Source of the DNA: Arcticibacterium luteifluviistationis
Lineage (GTDB): Bacteria > Bacteroidota > Bacteroidia > Cytophagales > Spirosomataceae
Length of the DNA stretch: 64,000 nt
Reading direction: 5' to 3'
Assembly (NCBI RefSeq): GCF_003258705.1
Contig: NZ_CP029480.1
Coordinates: 1,488,001 to 1,552,000, forward strand
A program made the translations under genes and the position numbers. Below are positions 16,313 to 25,392 of the stretch, in pieces. The notes beneath the pieces were generated by a model. The model was not told the origin of the DNA. It was given only the letters and a program-made list of their open reading frames with translations, and did no database searches. Position 1 is the first letter of the stretch. Every line of letters begins with the position of its first letter.

Positions 16313-19300
16313 TCCACCAGTTACGGCTCCATGCTTTTTGAAAGTGCCAACCTTTGGTTTTTAACATGAGTGGCAAGTAGGCAAAAGACTCTTTGATAGA
16401 CTCGGCAGCATAAAAAAGTTGGTCGTCTGTTAAGATTAGTTTTTCGTAGCCTTGCTCGTTTTTCTTGGTTAAATCTGCAAATGGAAGTTCGTTCGAAAAC
16501 TCTCTGTTAGAATTGATGATTTCATCTTTCAACATTCTGTTCCATGATGGCGTTATCGGATTAGGCAATACAGGCTTGAAATCACCTTTTGATACTTTTT
16601 GGGCATATTCTAAATAGGCTTTAAGTAGCTTAGGTCCCTCATGGGCACTGTTTTCTACTTTTAAGTCTTCTGGCATTATGCTACAGATAATTTTTATTTT
16701 CTCTTTGGCTCTGGTTATGGCCACATTTAGTCTGTTCTCACCTCCTTGCAGGTTAAGGCTTCCAAAATTCATCAAAATCTTCCCTTTAATATTTGGGGCA
16801 TAGCCAATAGAGAAGATGACAATGTCAAATTCATCACCTTGAATGTTTTCAATATTCTTGACCGTTAGGTTTGGTATCTTTTGGGTCAAATCTTGAATTA
16901 GGTCAGCTTGCATGAAGTTAAACGTAACCACTCCAATAGTCTTGTTTGCGTCGTACTCTCTAATGATCTCTACTACTTCTAATACCTTTTGAGCTTCAAT
17001 CTGATTTTGATTATTCTCCCAAACTCCTGAAACTTTTATAAAATCAATACCAGGGTTTCCAGCGTTAAGCTCTGAGAAATTTGGTAATAATTTCAGTTTA
17101 TTGTCATAGAAATGTTGGTTGGAGAAATCAATTAAATCGAGTGTTTTACTTCTATAATGACCTCTTAAAATAGTTTTTGAAAGAAAATGGGAGGCAAAGT
17201 CTAAAAGTGACTCGGTTTCTAGCAATGGCGATTCTTCTAAGTCTTCATCTAGTTTGATGCGGTAGAGGTCGTTTGGTTGCAGCTGTTTGCTATCACCAGC
17301 TATCACCACTTGTTTTCCCCGTAGCATGGCTGGTACACCTTTTTCGGCATAGCACTGAGACGCTTCATCAAAAATAACTAGGTCAAATTCTTGGCTTTTG
17401 AATAATGGAAATATGGCCGAAACCGTTTCTGGAGAAGCCATCCAGCAAGGAACCAGATCAAATAGCTCATCACTAAATTGAGTCAATAGTTTCCTGATAG
17501 GCCATACTTGCCGTTTTTTTGTGACTTGATGATGTAAATCTCGGTAGGTAGTGTAATTACCTAATCTGTTCTTTTCAATGTTTTTATAGGTGTTCTCTCG
17601 GAGTTTTATTTGTAGGTATTCGGTGCTATACTTTTGCTTTTTTTCTACCAAGTTTTGAAGTTCAGTTTCCCAAAGCTCCATTTGTAAAGAACTCACACTT
17701 CTTAAAATTGGAGATTTTTCTTCCAGTGCTTCTATGAAATGGATGAACAGGCTTTGTTTAAAATGGAAGGCATAATCATCATTATAATTGTCTTTGCAGA
17801 GTTGATAACACTTTTTCCCTACTGCAGTAAGTTCATTATATAATTTATCTCGACCACATAAATTATCAAAATGTACATCAAAATACTTGTCGATATCGTT
17901 AAAATTATCACTATTCAGAGTGTCAATTTGATAGTCGGATAAGTATTTGGCCCAAATGTTTTTGTCGTGTTCTATGTCGTTTAAGAGCTTTTGCCAAGTT
18001 TTCATTTCTTTGTCAAAAGCTGCTTTTTTGTCCAGTGATAATTCACGAAGTGTGATACCATCTAACTTCTCATAAAAAAGGTGGCACTCCTTCTGAAAGT
18101 TTAGCTCACTTAATAATTCTGGACTTTCATAGTATTGCTTTTCTTGGTCTATTTCACTACCAATTTCGTTAAGCCTTATCAGGCTATCTAGATTATAGAG
18201 AAGGGCAGGGAAGTTTTTAGGAGTTTCTTCAAAACCAAAATCTCTGAGATAAGTAAAGGCTTCTGCTTTTTGCTTTGTGAAAAGATTCCAAAAGAGTCTG
18301 CTCATCATGTTTGAGCTTTTTGTTTTTAGCTCAAAAATGAAGTCTCGTATCTCTTTTAATTTCTCAATATCCCTATAATTCTCATTAATAATCGGAAGTT
18401 CAATCTCAGAAACTTCTTCAATCAGTTTTTCAAGAGTCTGGAGTGATAAGCTTTCTTTATTTGCCTTTAAGAGGTTTTGGAAGGCTTTGTCCGAATTGAA
18501 TGACTTCTGATATGTGGCTATTATTTCCTTTTCATCAGTAGTTTCTAATTTGAATGATTCGTTTAACTTCTCTAAACCATTTTTTACAGAAACTATATTT
18601 TTCAAGGAATTTCTTATTTCAGCGAAATCTTTGAAAGTGAGACTGGTAAATGGTTTTCTTTTTTGCCAGTAGCTGTAATAAGCTACACTGTCTTTTTCAT
18701 AAAATGTGGTTTGATATTTTTCTAGGGAATTAAGGTTTTGAATGTAAGTGTCTAGCGTATCAAAATGGAAAAAGGCAAAAGAGTCACCTAAATCTAAGTA
18801 TTTTTCGGTTTGATGCTCGGCCAAAAGATATATTTCCTTAATCGATTTTCCGTAAGTGCTACTGTCAAAAAGAGCCTTTTTATAGCTTTCTAATTCTCTT
18901 ACTATTTGGTCAATTTTCCGGCAGGTGGCGTCAAATTCTCGTTCTAAAAAAATGGCATTCAGGCTTTCGTTTGCATGCTTGTTAGGTAAAATGTTATCTA
19001 TTTGACCTGCTATCTTTTTGTAAAGGTCTTTTCTGTCGGCCTGAAAGTCATGTACCAAAGCAGAGAAAGGGGCCATGCCAATTTCTGTAAGTCTTTTGTG
19101 TACGGTGTCAATAGCGGCTCTCTTTTGGCAGACCAATAGCACCTTTTTACCATCGGCTGCATAATCAGCCATAAGATTACAGATTAGCTGAGATTTTCCA
19201 GTACCAGGAGGGCCTTCAATAATTAGCGATTTGCCAGATTTTATCTGTTTTATGGCTTCTTCTTGTGAAGCATCAACAGGAAAGGGCAGGTGTAGGTCTT

Positions 19301-20126
19301 CTTCTTTTGTTTTTTCTTTTAATTGGTTTTCCTTAAAAAGGTATTGTTGAACTTCTCCTTGGTATTTAGCTAAACCGTCAGACAGAAGTTGATCGTAATC
19401 AGCTGCGATATAGGAGCCCGTTTGTGGGAAAATGCCCAAAACGGCCTGAGATTCTAACTTTAATTCTCCAATTTTTATGTCATCAAAACTTTCTTTTTTT
19501 ACCCCTTCAAAAGATTGGAGTTTTTGATTGAAAAGCTCCGAATTGAAATTGATTTCTAGTTTACTCTTTTTAAGGAATTCATAAAGCTCTGTCAAGAAAA
19601 CTGTGGGTTCGTCTCCAAACTCTTCAAAGTTAAAATTGAAAAACTCTTCGTCCACAAAAGTTTTATTGAATTGGCTGTAAGCCAAAAGGAAAGTTTTGTT
19701 GAAACTTATACTTGCATCCTTTTTTTCTAGTTGCCATTTATTGGCTTCTAAAACTAAGTTTACAGGAAAGAAAAGAAGGGGACAGCGAATAGGTGTGCCG
19801 TCAACCAACTTACCGATAACAAAAGGATAACCTACGTATAAGTCTTCCGCACCTTTTTCTTCTTTTAATAATTTATCAGTTTTCCAGATTTTCCTAAGAT
19901 GAAGACTGATTGCATTGCTCTTGCCGTCTCTTGGGTCAATTTTATCACAGAGGTGAATTGACTTTTTAGAAGAAATTAGACTCTCTATAATAGATTGATT
20001 GTTTAATACTTCTAACACCTTGAAGTCAATGAATTGACGTAATATAGGTCTTAGAAGGAGAAGAGAGCGGTTTTTTGACGTTAGGTTAGTAAGCCGTTTT
20101 TTATATGTTATAAGCAGTTTTAGCAT
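16260..20126 (-). CDS. Large superfamily 1 helicase/ATPase, DUF4011-type
   Basis: A 1288-residue DNA2/NAM7-like ATPase of unknown role. Seen: an N-terminal segment KKRLTNLTSKNRSLLLL resembling the start of DUF4011 proteins, Walker A GPPGTGKS at residues 305-312, a long helical, charged insertion (about 370-850), Walker B DLVIFDEASQC, the SF1 motif GDSKQLQPND, and helicase motif VI VAITRAKEK. No C-terminal nuclease motif is visible. It is flanked by a LuxE-like gene 94 bases upstream and TerC downstream. Relatives occur in defence loci, but no partner gene is present here. The last 53 bases overlap terC. Confidence 0.88.
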   Translation of the reverse strand: MLKLLITYKKRLTNLTSKNRSLLLLRPILRQFIDFKVLEVLNNQSIIESLISSKKSIHLCDKIDPRDGKSNAISLHLRKIWKTDKLLKEEKGAEDLYVGYPFVIGKLVDGTPIRCPLLFFPVNLVLEANKWQLEKKDASISFNKTFLLAYSQFNKTFVDEEFFNFNFEEFGDEPTVFLTELYEFLKKSKLEINFNSELFNQKLQSFEGVKKESFDDIKIGELKLESQAVLGIFPQTGSYIAADYDQLLSDGLAKYQGEVQQYLFKENQLKEKTKEEDLHLPFPVDASQEEAIKQIKSGKSLIIEGPPGTGKSQLICNLMADYAADGKKVLLVCQKRAAIDTVHKRLTEIGMAPFSALVHDFQADRKDLYKKIAGQIDNILPNKHANESLNAIFLEREFDATCRKIDQIVRELESYKKALFDSSTYGKSIKEIYLLAEHQTEKYLDLGDSFAFFHFDTLDTYIQNLNSLEKYQTTFYEKDSVAYYSYWQKRKPFTSLTFKDFAEIRNSLKNIVSVKNGLEKLNESFKLETTDEKEIIATYQKSFNSDKAFQNLLKANKESLSLQTLEKLIEEVSEIELPIINENYRDIEKLKEIRDFIFELKTKSSNMMSRLFWNLFTKQKAEAFTYLRDFGFEETPKNFPALLYNLDSLIRLNEIGSEIDQEKQYYESPELLSELNFQKECHLFYEKLDGITLRELSLDKKAAFDKEMKTWQKLLNDIEHDKNIWAKYLSDYQIDTLNSDNFNDIDKYFDVHFDNLCGRDKLYNELTAVGKKCYQLCKDNYNDDYAFHFKQSLFIHFIEALEEKSPILRSVSSLQMELWETELQNLVEKKQKYSTEYLQIKLRENTYKNIEKNRLGNYTTYRDLHHQVTKKRQVWPIRKLLTQFSDELFDLVPCWMASPETVSAIFPLFKSQEFDLVIFDEASQCYAEKGVPAMLRGKQVVIAGDSKQLQPNDLYRIKLDEDLEESPLLETESLLDFASHFLSKTILRGHYRSKTLDLIDFSNQHFYDNKLKLLPNFSELNAGNPGIDFIKVSGVWENNQNQIEAQKVLEVVEIIREYDANKTIGVVTFNFMQADLIQDLTQKIPNLTVKNIENIQGDEFDIVIFSIGYAPNIKGKILMNFGSLNLQGGENRLNVAITRAKEKIKIICSIMPEDLKVENSAHEGPKLLKAYLEYAQKVSKGDFKPVLPNPITPSWNRMLKDEIINSNREFSNELPFADLTKKNEQGYEKLILTDDQLFYAAESIKESFAYLPLMLKTKGWHFQKAWSRNWWIRPLPQLHLLEEKAKKQ

Positions 20127-20220
20127 TCAAAGACATTGCATTGAAATAGAACAACAAAGGAATATAATCAAATAGCTTACCATAATTTATTTATAGTTAA
20201 CTATTTCTGTTTCGAATTCT

Positions 20221-21276
20221 TTAAATGGTCATCAAATTACAGCCTCGTACATCCGAGTTGTCAAATCTACCCAAAACTTTAAATTCTTGGTAATCTTCTG
20301 AGAAATTACCTAAATCTTGTGTTTCTATAAAGCTGCAGGAGTCAATATTTGCCAAGTCTATCACATTTATGCCGCCAGTTTTTCTATAGTTCCTCTTGGC
20401 TGCTGTTTTGCTTCCTATCTTAAAACTAGGTAAGTAACTGAATGGATCATTGACTTCACGTAATAATATTTTCATAGTGGCCGATGGTTTAAACCAACCA
20501 TCTCCTTTTGAATAAGCCTGTGAAAGTAACTCGGTCATGCCGTATTCGGAGTGAATCTTTTCTACTTTAAGATCAGCCGTAAGAAGTTCGTGAACTTCTT
20601 CTCTGAGGAGCTCTTTTCTTTTTCCTTTCATGCCACCGGTCTCCATAATGAGCAGGTTCTCAGGAAACTTGATGTTAGGAGCGTGTTGCTCTATTAAGTC
20701 TAAGAGGGCAAATGTCACTCCAAGTAATAGGACTTTCTTTTTGGTATTTTTTTGATTGACTAGTAACTCAAGTTTCTTTGCTAAAGCCTCTATATTGTTT
20801 AAGTAAAAGCCTGATTTGGTTGAAAACGATTTATAAATAAAGCTTTGAACCATATATACTAGTGAAGAGTTATTTCGCTCTAGGTAGTTTGGTAATAAAG
20901 CTAATATATGGTAGTCGGTGAGTGGGCCATAAAAAGCTTCAAAGGTTTTGGCACTAAGATATTCGTAAAAGGGTAAGTCGGATATATAGTGTTTTGAACT
21001 AAGCTCTCCTGTGGTTCCGCTGCTTTCAAAAGTGTGCTGTATAGCGGCTTTCCCTGAAATTACGGAGTGGCTTTTAAAAAAGGATATTGGAAGGCAAGGT
21101 ATTTTTTCTAAGTGCGAAACTTTGGAAGGTTTAACGCCCAAGTTTTTCAAGTAGGCTTTGTAAACTGGGTTTTGGTCAGCTTGGAATTTGAATACTTCAA
21201 GAGCGAGCGACTCAAAGTTTTGATCGTTTTCAGAGAGTGAAATTACAGCAGCTTTGAGTTCGTCTTTTATCTTCAC
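20221..21276 (-). CDS. LuxE-like acyl-protein synthetase / AMP-forming ligase
   Basis: Adenylate-forming acyl ligase related to LuxE and phenylacetate-CoA ligases; substrate unknown. Seen: FESSGTTGELSSKHY near residue 84 (the SSGTTG phosphate loop), IMETGGMKGKRKE, SEYGMTELLSQAY (YGxTE motif, about residue 243), and a C-terminal GRFDNSDVRGCN corresponding to the ligase hinge. The 351-residue length fits the family. It is upstream of the helicase on the same strand, separated by 94 bases. Confidence 0.85.
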   Translation of the reverse strand: MKIKDELKAAVISLSENDQNFESLALEVFKFQADQNPVYKAYLKNLGVKPSKVSHLEKIPCLPISFFKSHSVISGKAAIQHTFESSGTTGELSSKHYISDLPFYEYLSAKTFEAFYGPLTDYHILALLPNYLERNNSSLVYMVQSFIYKSFSTKSGFYLNNIEALAKKLELLVNQKNTKKKVLLLGVTFALLDLIEQHAPNIKFPENLLIMETGGMKGKRKELLREEVHELLTADLKVEKIHSEYGMTELLSQAYSKGDGWFKPSATMKILLREVNDPFSYLPSFKIGSKTAAKRNYRKTGGINVIDLANIDSCSFIETQDLGNFSEDYQEFKVLGRFDNSDVRGCNLMTI

Positions 21277-21346
21277 GAATGGATAATTGATTATTTTTAG
21301 TCGTTTTTTAAACGGAACGCGTATGTTTTTCGTTCTTTTACAAAAT

Positions 21347-21354
21347 TACTTTTG
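21347..21354 (+). promoter_or_regulatory. Promoter -7 element
   Basis: TACTTTTG matches TAnnTTTG and lies 11 bases before the GTG start of the lipoprotein gene, implying a very short leader. Confidence 0.5.
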
Positions 21355-21365
21355 AATTTATAACC

Positions 21366-21878
21366 GTGGGAAGAATAGTTGCTTTTTTATGTTTTGCTCT
21401 TTCTTTAAGTTCTTGTTTTAAAGAGCCAGACTTTGCTTTGATACCAGTAATTGACTTTGACTCCATAAATAGTCAAATTAGATTGGACCAATTTGCAGGT
21501 CTTACAAAAGACTCTGTAGTAGTTTCTGTGCATTTTGAAGATGGAGATGGTGATTTGGGCTATAATGAGGCTCAAAAAGAACAGGCTCAACTAAGTGATG
21601 ATTTTAATTATTTGATAAAGCCATTTCGTAAAAAAAATGGTGTTTTTACAGAATTTGAACCCCTTATTCCTCTTTCAGGGTATTTTCCAAGTTTAAAAAT
21701 CGACGAGAAGCCTGGACCGATTGAAGGTATGCTTAGTTATACAATGGAGTTTTATCATGCCTTTTCTCCAAAGTTTGATACACTCAAATTTGAAATTCAA
21801 TTAAAGGATAGCTCAGGGAATTTAAGTAATGTGACTGAATCTGAAGAGATTGTTTTAAATCGAATTAGTGCACTTTAG
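21366..21878 (+). CDS. Lipoprotein of unknown function
   Basis: Unrecognised 170-residue Bacteroidota-type lipoprotein. Seen: a short signal peptide with lipobox LSSCF (Cys about residue 17), then an acidic body with an Ig-like pattern, including HFEDGDGDLGYNE (calcium-loop-like DGDGDLG) and a final IQLKDSSGNLSNVTESE. The start is a GTG, with no in-frame ATG before the signal peptide. It ends 9 bases before the convergent histidine kinase. The DGDGDLG loop suggests Ca2+ binding, which is inference. Confidence 0.75.
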   Translation: MGRIVAFLCFALSLSSCFKEPDFALIPVIDFDSINSQIRLDQFAGLTKDSVVVSVHFEDGDGDLGYNEAQKEQAQLSDDFNYLIKPFRKKNGVFTEFEPLIPLSGYFPSLKIDEKPGPIEGMLSYTMEFYHAFSPKFDTLKFEIQLKDSSGNLSNVTESEEIVLNRISAL

Positions 21879-21887
21879 TATATTTAA

Positions 21888-23084
21888 TTATACTATAATT
21901 CCGAAAGTTGTTCCTTTATCTAATTCAGATTGCTTAATGAATAGCTTGCCGCCATGGTAAGTTTCAATGATTCTTTTGGCTAGTGTTAGCCCAAGCCCCC
22001 AACCTCTCTTTTTAGTAGAAAAACCTGGTCTGAAGATTTTTCTTTGATTAGCATTGCTAATTCCTTTTCCGGTGTCTCTTATATCAATCTGTACTTTACC
22101 ATTAGGTTTTTCATAAATGGTGACATATAGTTCTCCTACACCAGCCATGGAGTCTACAGCATTTTTACAAAGGTTTTCAATAACCCATTCAAAAAGATGA
22201 CGGTTTATTTTGTTATTGATGTCTGGAGAAAGTGTATTGGCTACAAACCATTCTATTTTGGTGGAAATTCTTCTACGTAAATAAAGGGTGGTTTCCTCCA
22301 CTACTTTACCAATGTTTTCTTCTTTCATGGTGGGTACAGACCCAATGTTTGAAAACCTTGTGGTGATGGTTTCTAGTCTGTAAACATCCTTTTCCATTTC
22401 GTCACCAATGCTTTGGTCAAAACCATCAAATTCTCTTAATACTGCTATCCAGCCTAAGAGACCTGATATTGGAGTACCTAATTGATGAGCTGTTTCTTTT
22501 GCTAGGCCAACCCAAACTCTGTTTTCCTCAGCTTTTCTAGAAGAGCTATAGGCTATGAATGCTAATGTGCCAAACACTAGAAAAGTGGCCAATAATATAT
22601 AAGGGAAAAACTTTAATTCTTTTAGGGTGCTGGAGCTGGAGTAATATAAGTAACCCCTTTGGCCTTCGAGTAGGTCAATTTCTATTGGTTCATGTTCTGC
22701 AGCCATGGCTAGAATTTTTTCGTCTAGAAATTTTTTCCTTTCCTCCTCAGTAAATGTTCTGGTGGAATCGGTTAGCTCGGCAATATTGACTGCATTAATG
22801 GCTTCACCCTCAGAAACTAGAATGGCAGGAATACTTTCATTGGCACCAATCACTTCTGACACAAATGTATAATCACAAGGACTGTCAAGACCTTGTTCTA
22901 TAAAAAAGCGTACACTCTCAGCATAGAGGGTGGCATATTTGGTTTCTCGATCTTGTAATGCTTGACCAAGTTGATTGAAGTAGTACAAAACACCGGCTCC
23001 CACCAGCATTAGAATACTAATTATTACGAGTCTCCAACCAGACAGTTGGTCTGACAAATTAAAAAAGAAGCTGTTTTTAGACAT
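21888..23084 (-). CDS. Membrane sensor histidine kinase
   Basis: Two-component sensor kinase with no response regulator beside it. Seen: N-terminal membrane helix (about residues 18-37), a roughly 110-residue external sensing region, a second helix (about 164-182), a phospho-acceptor in AKETAHQLGTPISGLLG (His about 200), an N-box NLCKNAVDSM, and G-boxes DTGKGIS and GWGLGLTLAKRI. HisKA plus HATPase_c are complete. The external part has no recognised domain. Orphan status means that the partner is elsewhere. Confidence 0.93.
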   Translation of the reverse strand: MSKNSFFFNLSDQLSGWRLVIISILMLVGAGVLYYFNQLGQALQDRETKYATLYAESVRFFIEQGLDSPCDYTFVSEVIGANESIPAILVSEGEAINAVNIAELTDSTRTFTEEERKKFLDEKILAMAAEHEPIEIDLLEGQRGYLYYSSSSTLKELKFFPYILLATFLVFGTLAFIAYSSSRKAEENRVWVGLAKETAHQLGTPISGLLGWIAVLREFDGFDQSIGDEMEKDVYRLETITTRFSNIGSVPTMKEENIGKVVEETTLYLRRRISTKIEWFVANTLSPDINNKINRHLFEWVIENLCKNAVDSMAGVGELYVTIYEKPNGKVQIDIRDTGKGISNANQRKIFRPGFSTKKRGWGLGLTLAKRIIETYHGGKLFIKQSELDKGTTFGIIV

Positions 23085-23206
23085 TATTAAAATTTAGGAA
23101 CGGAATCTTTATTTGTAATGTTAAATATCTCCATGGGAAAATCAAGAATTTGTATTTTTTCAAGAAGACCGAAATCTAGTTTAGAATAAATCTAAATTAA
23201 ATTTTG

Positions 23207-23218
23207 TGATTTTAATCA
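23207..23218. promoter_or_regulatory. Crp/Fnr-like dyad upstream of hemA
   Basis: TGATT-TT-AATCA dyad. With the -7 box at 23243 and a start near 23254, its centre falls close to -41.5, the usual position for activation by Crp/Fnr proteins. A single weak site, so tentative. Confidence 0.3.
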
Positions 23219-23242
23219 TAACAAAGATATGTTATATAAACG

Positions 23243-23250
23243 TAAATTTG
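23243..23250 (+). promoter_or_regulatory. Promoter -7 element for hemA
   Basis: TAAATTTG matches TAnnTTTG, 19 bases before the hemA ATG. There is no -33 TTG at the consensus spacing, consistent with a need for an activator. Confidence 0.55.
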
Positions 23251-23269
23251 TGTCGCAATTACATACGGT

Positions 23270-24526
23270 ATGACAAGTCAATTTAAAGTAATATCAATCT
23301 CATATAAAACTTCATCGCTGGAGTTAAGGGAGCGTATTGCATTAAATGAAGATGAGTGCAAAGCTCTACTTCTTAAAATTAAAGATGTTTTTGGTATTAG
23401 TGAAGTGGTGGTTCTTTCTACATGTAACCGCACCGAAATTTACTATTTAGCAGATAAGGACTGTTCCATTGATTTAGTTAAATTGCTATCTGCCCAAAAA
23501 GGTGTTGATTCTGCCTTAATTCTTTCGCATATCGAAACATTCTCTGAAGAGAAAGGTTTGGAATATGTTTTTGAAGTTGCTACAGGCTTGCATTCGCAGG
23601 TTATAGGTGATTTACAAATTCCGAATCAAATTAAAAATGCTTATCAGTGGTCTGCCGATATGGACATGGCAGGGCCGTTTATTCATAGGTTGATGCATTC
23701 TGTGTTTTTTGTGAATAAGCGTGTGGTACAAGAAACCGGTTTTAGAGACGGTGCAGCTTCTACGTCATATGCCACGGTAGAGACCATGGAGTCTTTCTTA
23801 CATTTATTAAATGAGCCTAAAATTTTAGTTTTGGGCTTGGGAGAAATAGGACAGGATGTGGTTAAGACTTTAGATAATAAAGGCTATACCAACTTTACTG
23901 TAACTAACAGAACGTATGCTAAATCAGAAGAACTTGCAACGACGCTGAAGTGTGATATACTTCCTTTTGAGGATGTTAAAACTGAGTTAAAGAAGTTTGA
24001 CATTGTGATTTCTTCTATACGAACTGAAGAGCCATTTATAGATTTAGAAACTGTAAAAGGTTTAGGTCATAAGAGTGTTAAGTATTTTGTCGATTTATCT
24101 GTGCCTAGAAGTATTTCACCTGATATTCAAAAAGTGCCGGGAATGGTTCTTTATGATTTAGATGAAATTCAAGTTAGAGCTAACAGAGCTTTAGAGGGAC
24201 GTAAGTCTTCTGTTCCGGCTGTCAAGAATATCATTACTGAAGCTGTGAGTGATTTTGGCGACTGGTCAAATCAAATGGTAGTTTCTCCAACTATCCAGAA
24301 GCTTAAAGGAGCTTTAGAGCAGATTCGTAAAGAAGAAATGTCTAAATATGTTAAGTCTCTCTCTAAAGAAGAGGCTATCAAAATGGATAAAATAACCAGC
24401 AGCATGATGCAGAAGGTTATTAAACTTCCTGTACTTCAATTAAAGGCTGCCTGTAAAAGAGGTGAAGCCGAAACGCTAATTGATGTACTCAATAATCTTT
24501 TTGACTTAGAAAAGGTTAATTCATAG
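23270..24526 (+). CDS. hemA: Glutamyl-tRNA reductase
   Basis: Reduces glutamyl-tRNA(Glu) to glutamate-1-semialdehyde, the first step of C5 tetrapyrrole synthesis. Seen: the catalytic Cys in LSTCNRTEIYY (about residue 50), the GluTR N-terminal fold, the NADPH-binding LVLGLGEIGQDV, VDLSVPRSISP and the C-terminal dimerisation helices. The 418-residue length is normal. It stands alone, without hemC or hemB beside it. Upstream DNA shows a -7 box and a possible Crp/Fnr-type dyad. Confidence 0.96.
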   Translation: MTSQFKVISISYKTSSLELRERIALNEDECKALLLKIKDVFGISEVVVLSTCNRTEIYYLADKDCSIDLVKLLSAQKGVDSALILSHIETFSEEKGLEYVFEVATGLHSQVIGDLQIPNQIKNAYQWSADMDMAGPFIHRLMHSVFFVNKRVVQETGFRDGAASTSYATVETMESFLHLLNEPKILVLGLGEIGQDVVKTLDNKGYTNFTVTNRTYAKSEELATTLKCDILPFEDVKTELKKFDIVISSIRTEEPFIDLETVKGLGHKSVKYFVDLSVPRSISPDIQKVPGMVLYDLDEIQVRANRALEGRKSSVPAVKNIITEAVSDFGDWSNQMVVSPTIQKLKGALEQIRKEEMSKYVKSLSKEEAIKMDKITSSMMQKVIKLPVLQLKAACKRGEAETLIDVLNNLFDLEKVNS

Positions 24527-24687
24527 TTTATTTCTAAATAGTTGCTTCTACGCAATTATAGATTCTATTGCTAATAGACGGTTTTTGTCTACACATAGAT
24601 TTACCATTGGAATTAAGAAGTGATTTTGGAATGAAATGGTATGTATAAATACGTATATTGTCAGTCAAAATTTACTGAAACTCTATT

Positions 24688-25368
24688 ATGAATAAATTAC
24701 TACTTCTTTCTTTTACTGGTTTAATTCTGAGCTGTTCGCCGTATAAAAAGTATGCTGATACAGCAGCTAGTTGGGAAGAAGAAATAACAAAGCTAGAGTA
24801 TAAAGATGATGCTGAATCGTATTCTGACGATGCCGTTTTATTTATAGGAAGCTCGAGTATTAGAATTTGGGAAAATATTAAAGAAGATATGGCTCCTTAT
24901 GAGCCAATTAGAAGGGGTTACGGTGGTGCTCATTTTTCTGATTTAGTTCACTTTACAAAACGATTGGTCTATCCACATAATTTTCAAGCTTTATGCATAT
25001 TTGTGGCAAATGATATAACAGGCGGAGAGAATGATAGAAGTGTGGGTGAAGTGATGACTCTTTTTAAGGAAGTAGTTAGCACGGTAAGGGAAAAGTACCC
25101 TGATACGCCTATTTTTCAAATAGCTGTTACACCTACAAGTAGCAGATGGAAGGTTTGGCCGCAATCCAATAAACTAAATAAAGCATTAAAAGCTTACTGT
25201 GAAAAGCATGATAATTTATACTTTATAGATTCAGTAGCTCCATATTTAAATGAGGAAGGTACACCAAGAGACGAATTGTTTTTAGGTGATAAACTTCATC
25301 AAAATCAAGCTGGTTATGATATATGGGCAGCCGAAATCAAGAAAGAATTAGATAAAGTTTTGAAATAA
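24688..25368 (+). CDS. SGNH-fold hydrolase lipoprotein
   Basis: Lipoprotein esterase-type enzyme. Seen: lipobox LILSCS (Cys about residue 16), block I IGSSSIRIW with nucleophile Ser, a block II Gly in RGYGGAH, block III FVANDI (Asn), and block V DKLHQNQAGYDIW with the catalytic Asp and His. 226 residues. It is not closely similar to the other SGNH gene (12153), which uses GDSIT. The lactonase-like gene begins 24 bases downstream, so the two are likely cotranscribed. Confidence 0.88.
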   Translation: MNKLLLLSFTGLILSCSPYKKYADTAASWEEEITKLEYKDDAESYSDDAVLFIGSSSIRIWENIKEDMAPYEPIRRGYGGAHFSDLVHFTKRLVYPHNFQALCIFVANDITGGENDRSVGEVMTLFKEVVSTVREKYPDTPIFQIAVTPTSSRWKVWPQSNKLNKALKAYCEKHDNLYFIDSVAPYLNEEGTPRDELFLGDKLHQNQAGYDIWAAEIKKELDKVLK

Positions 25369-25392
25369 TAATTACTGCTCAAAAATAAAATA

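Noticed and set aside
16260-21276. Helicase as part of a defence island
   Set aside because: No nuclease, methylase, toxin or other defence gene is nearby, so no defence claim is made.
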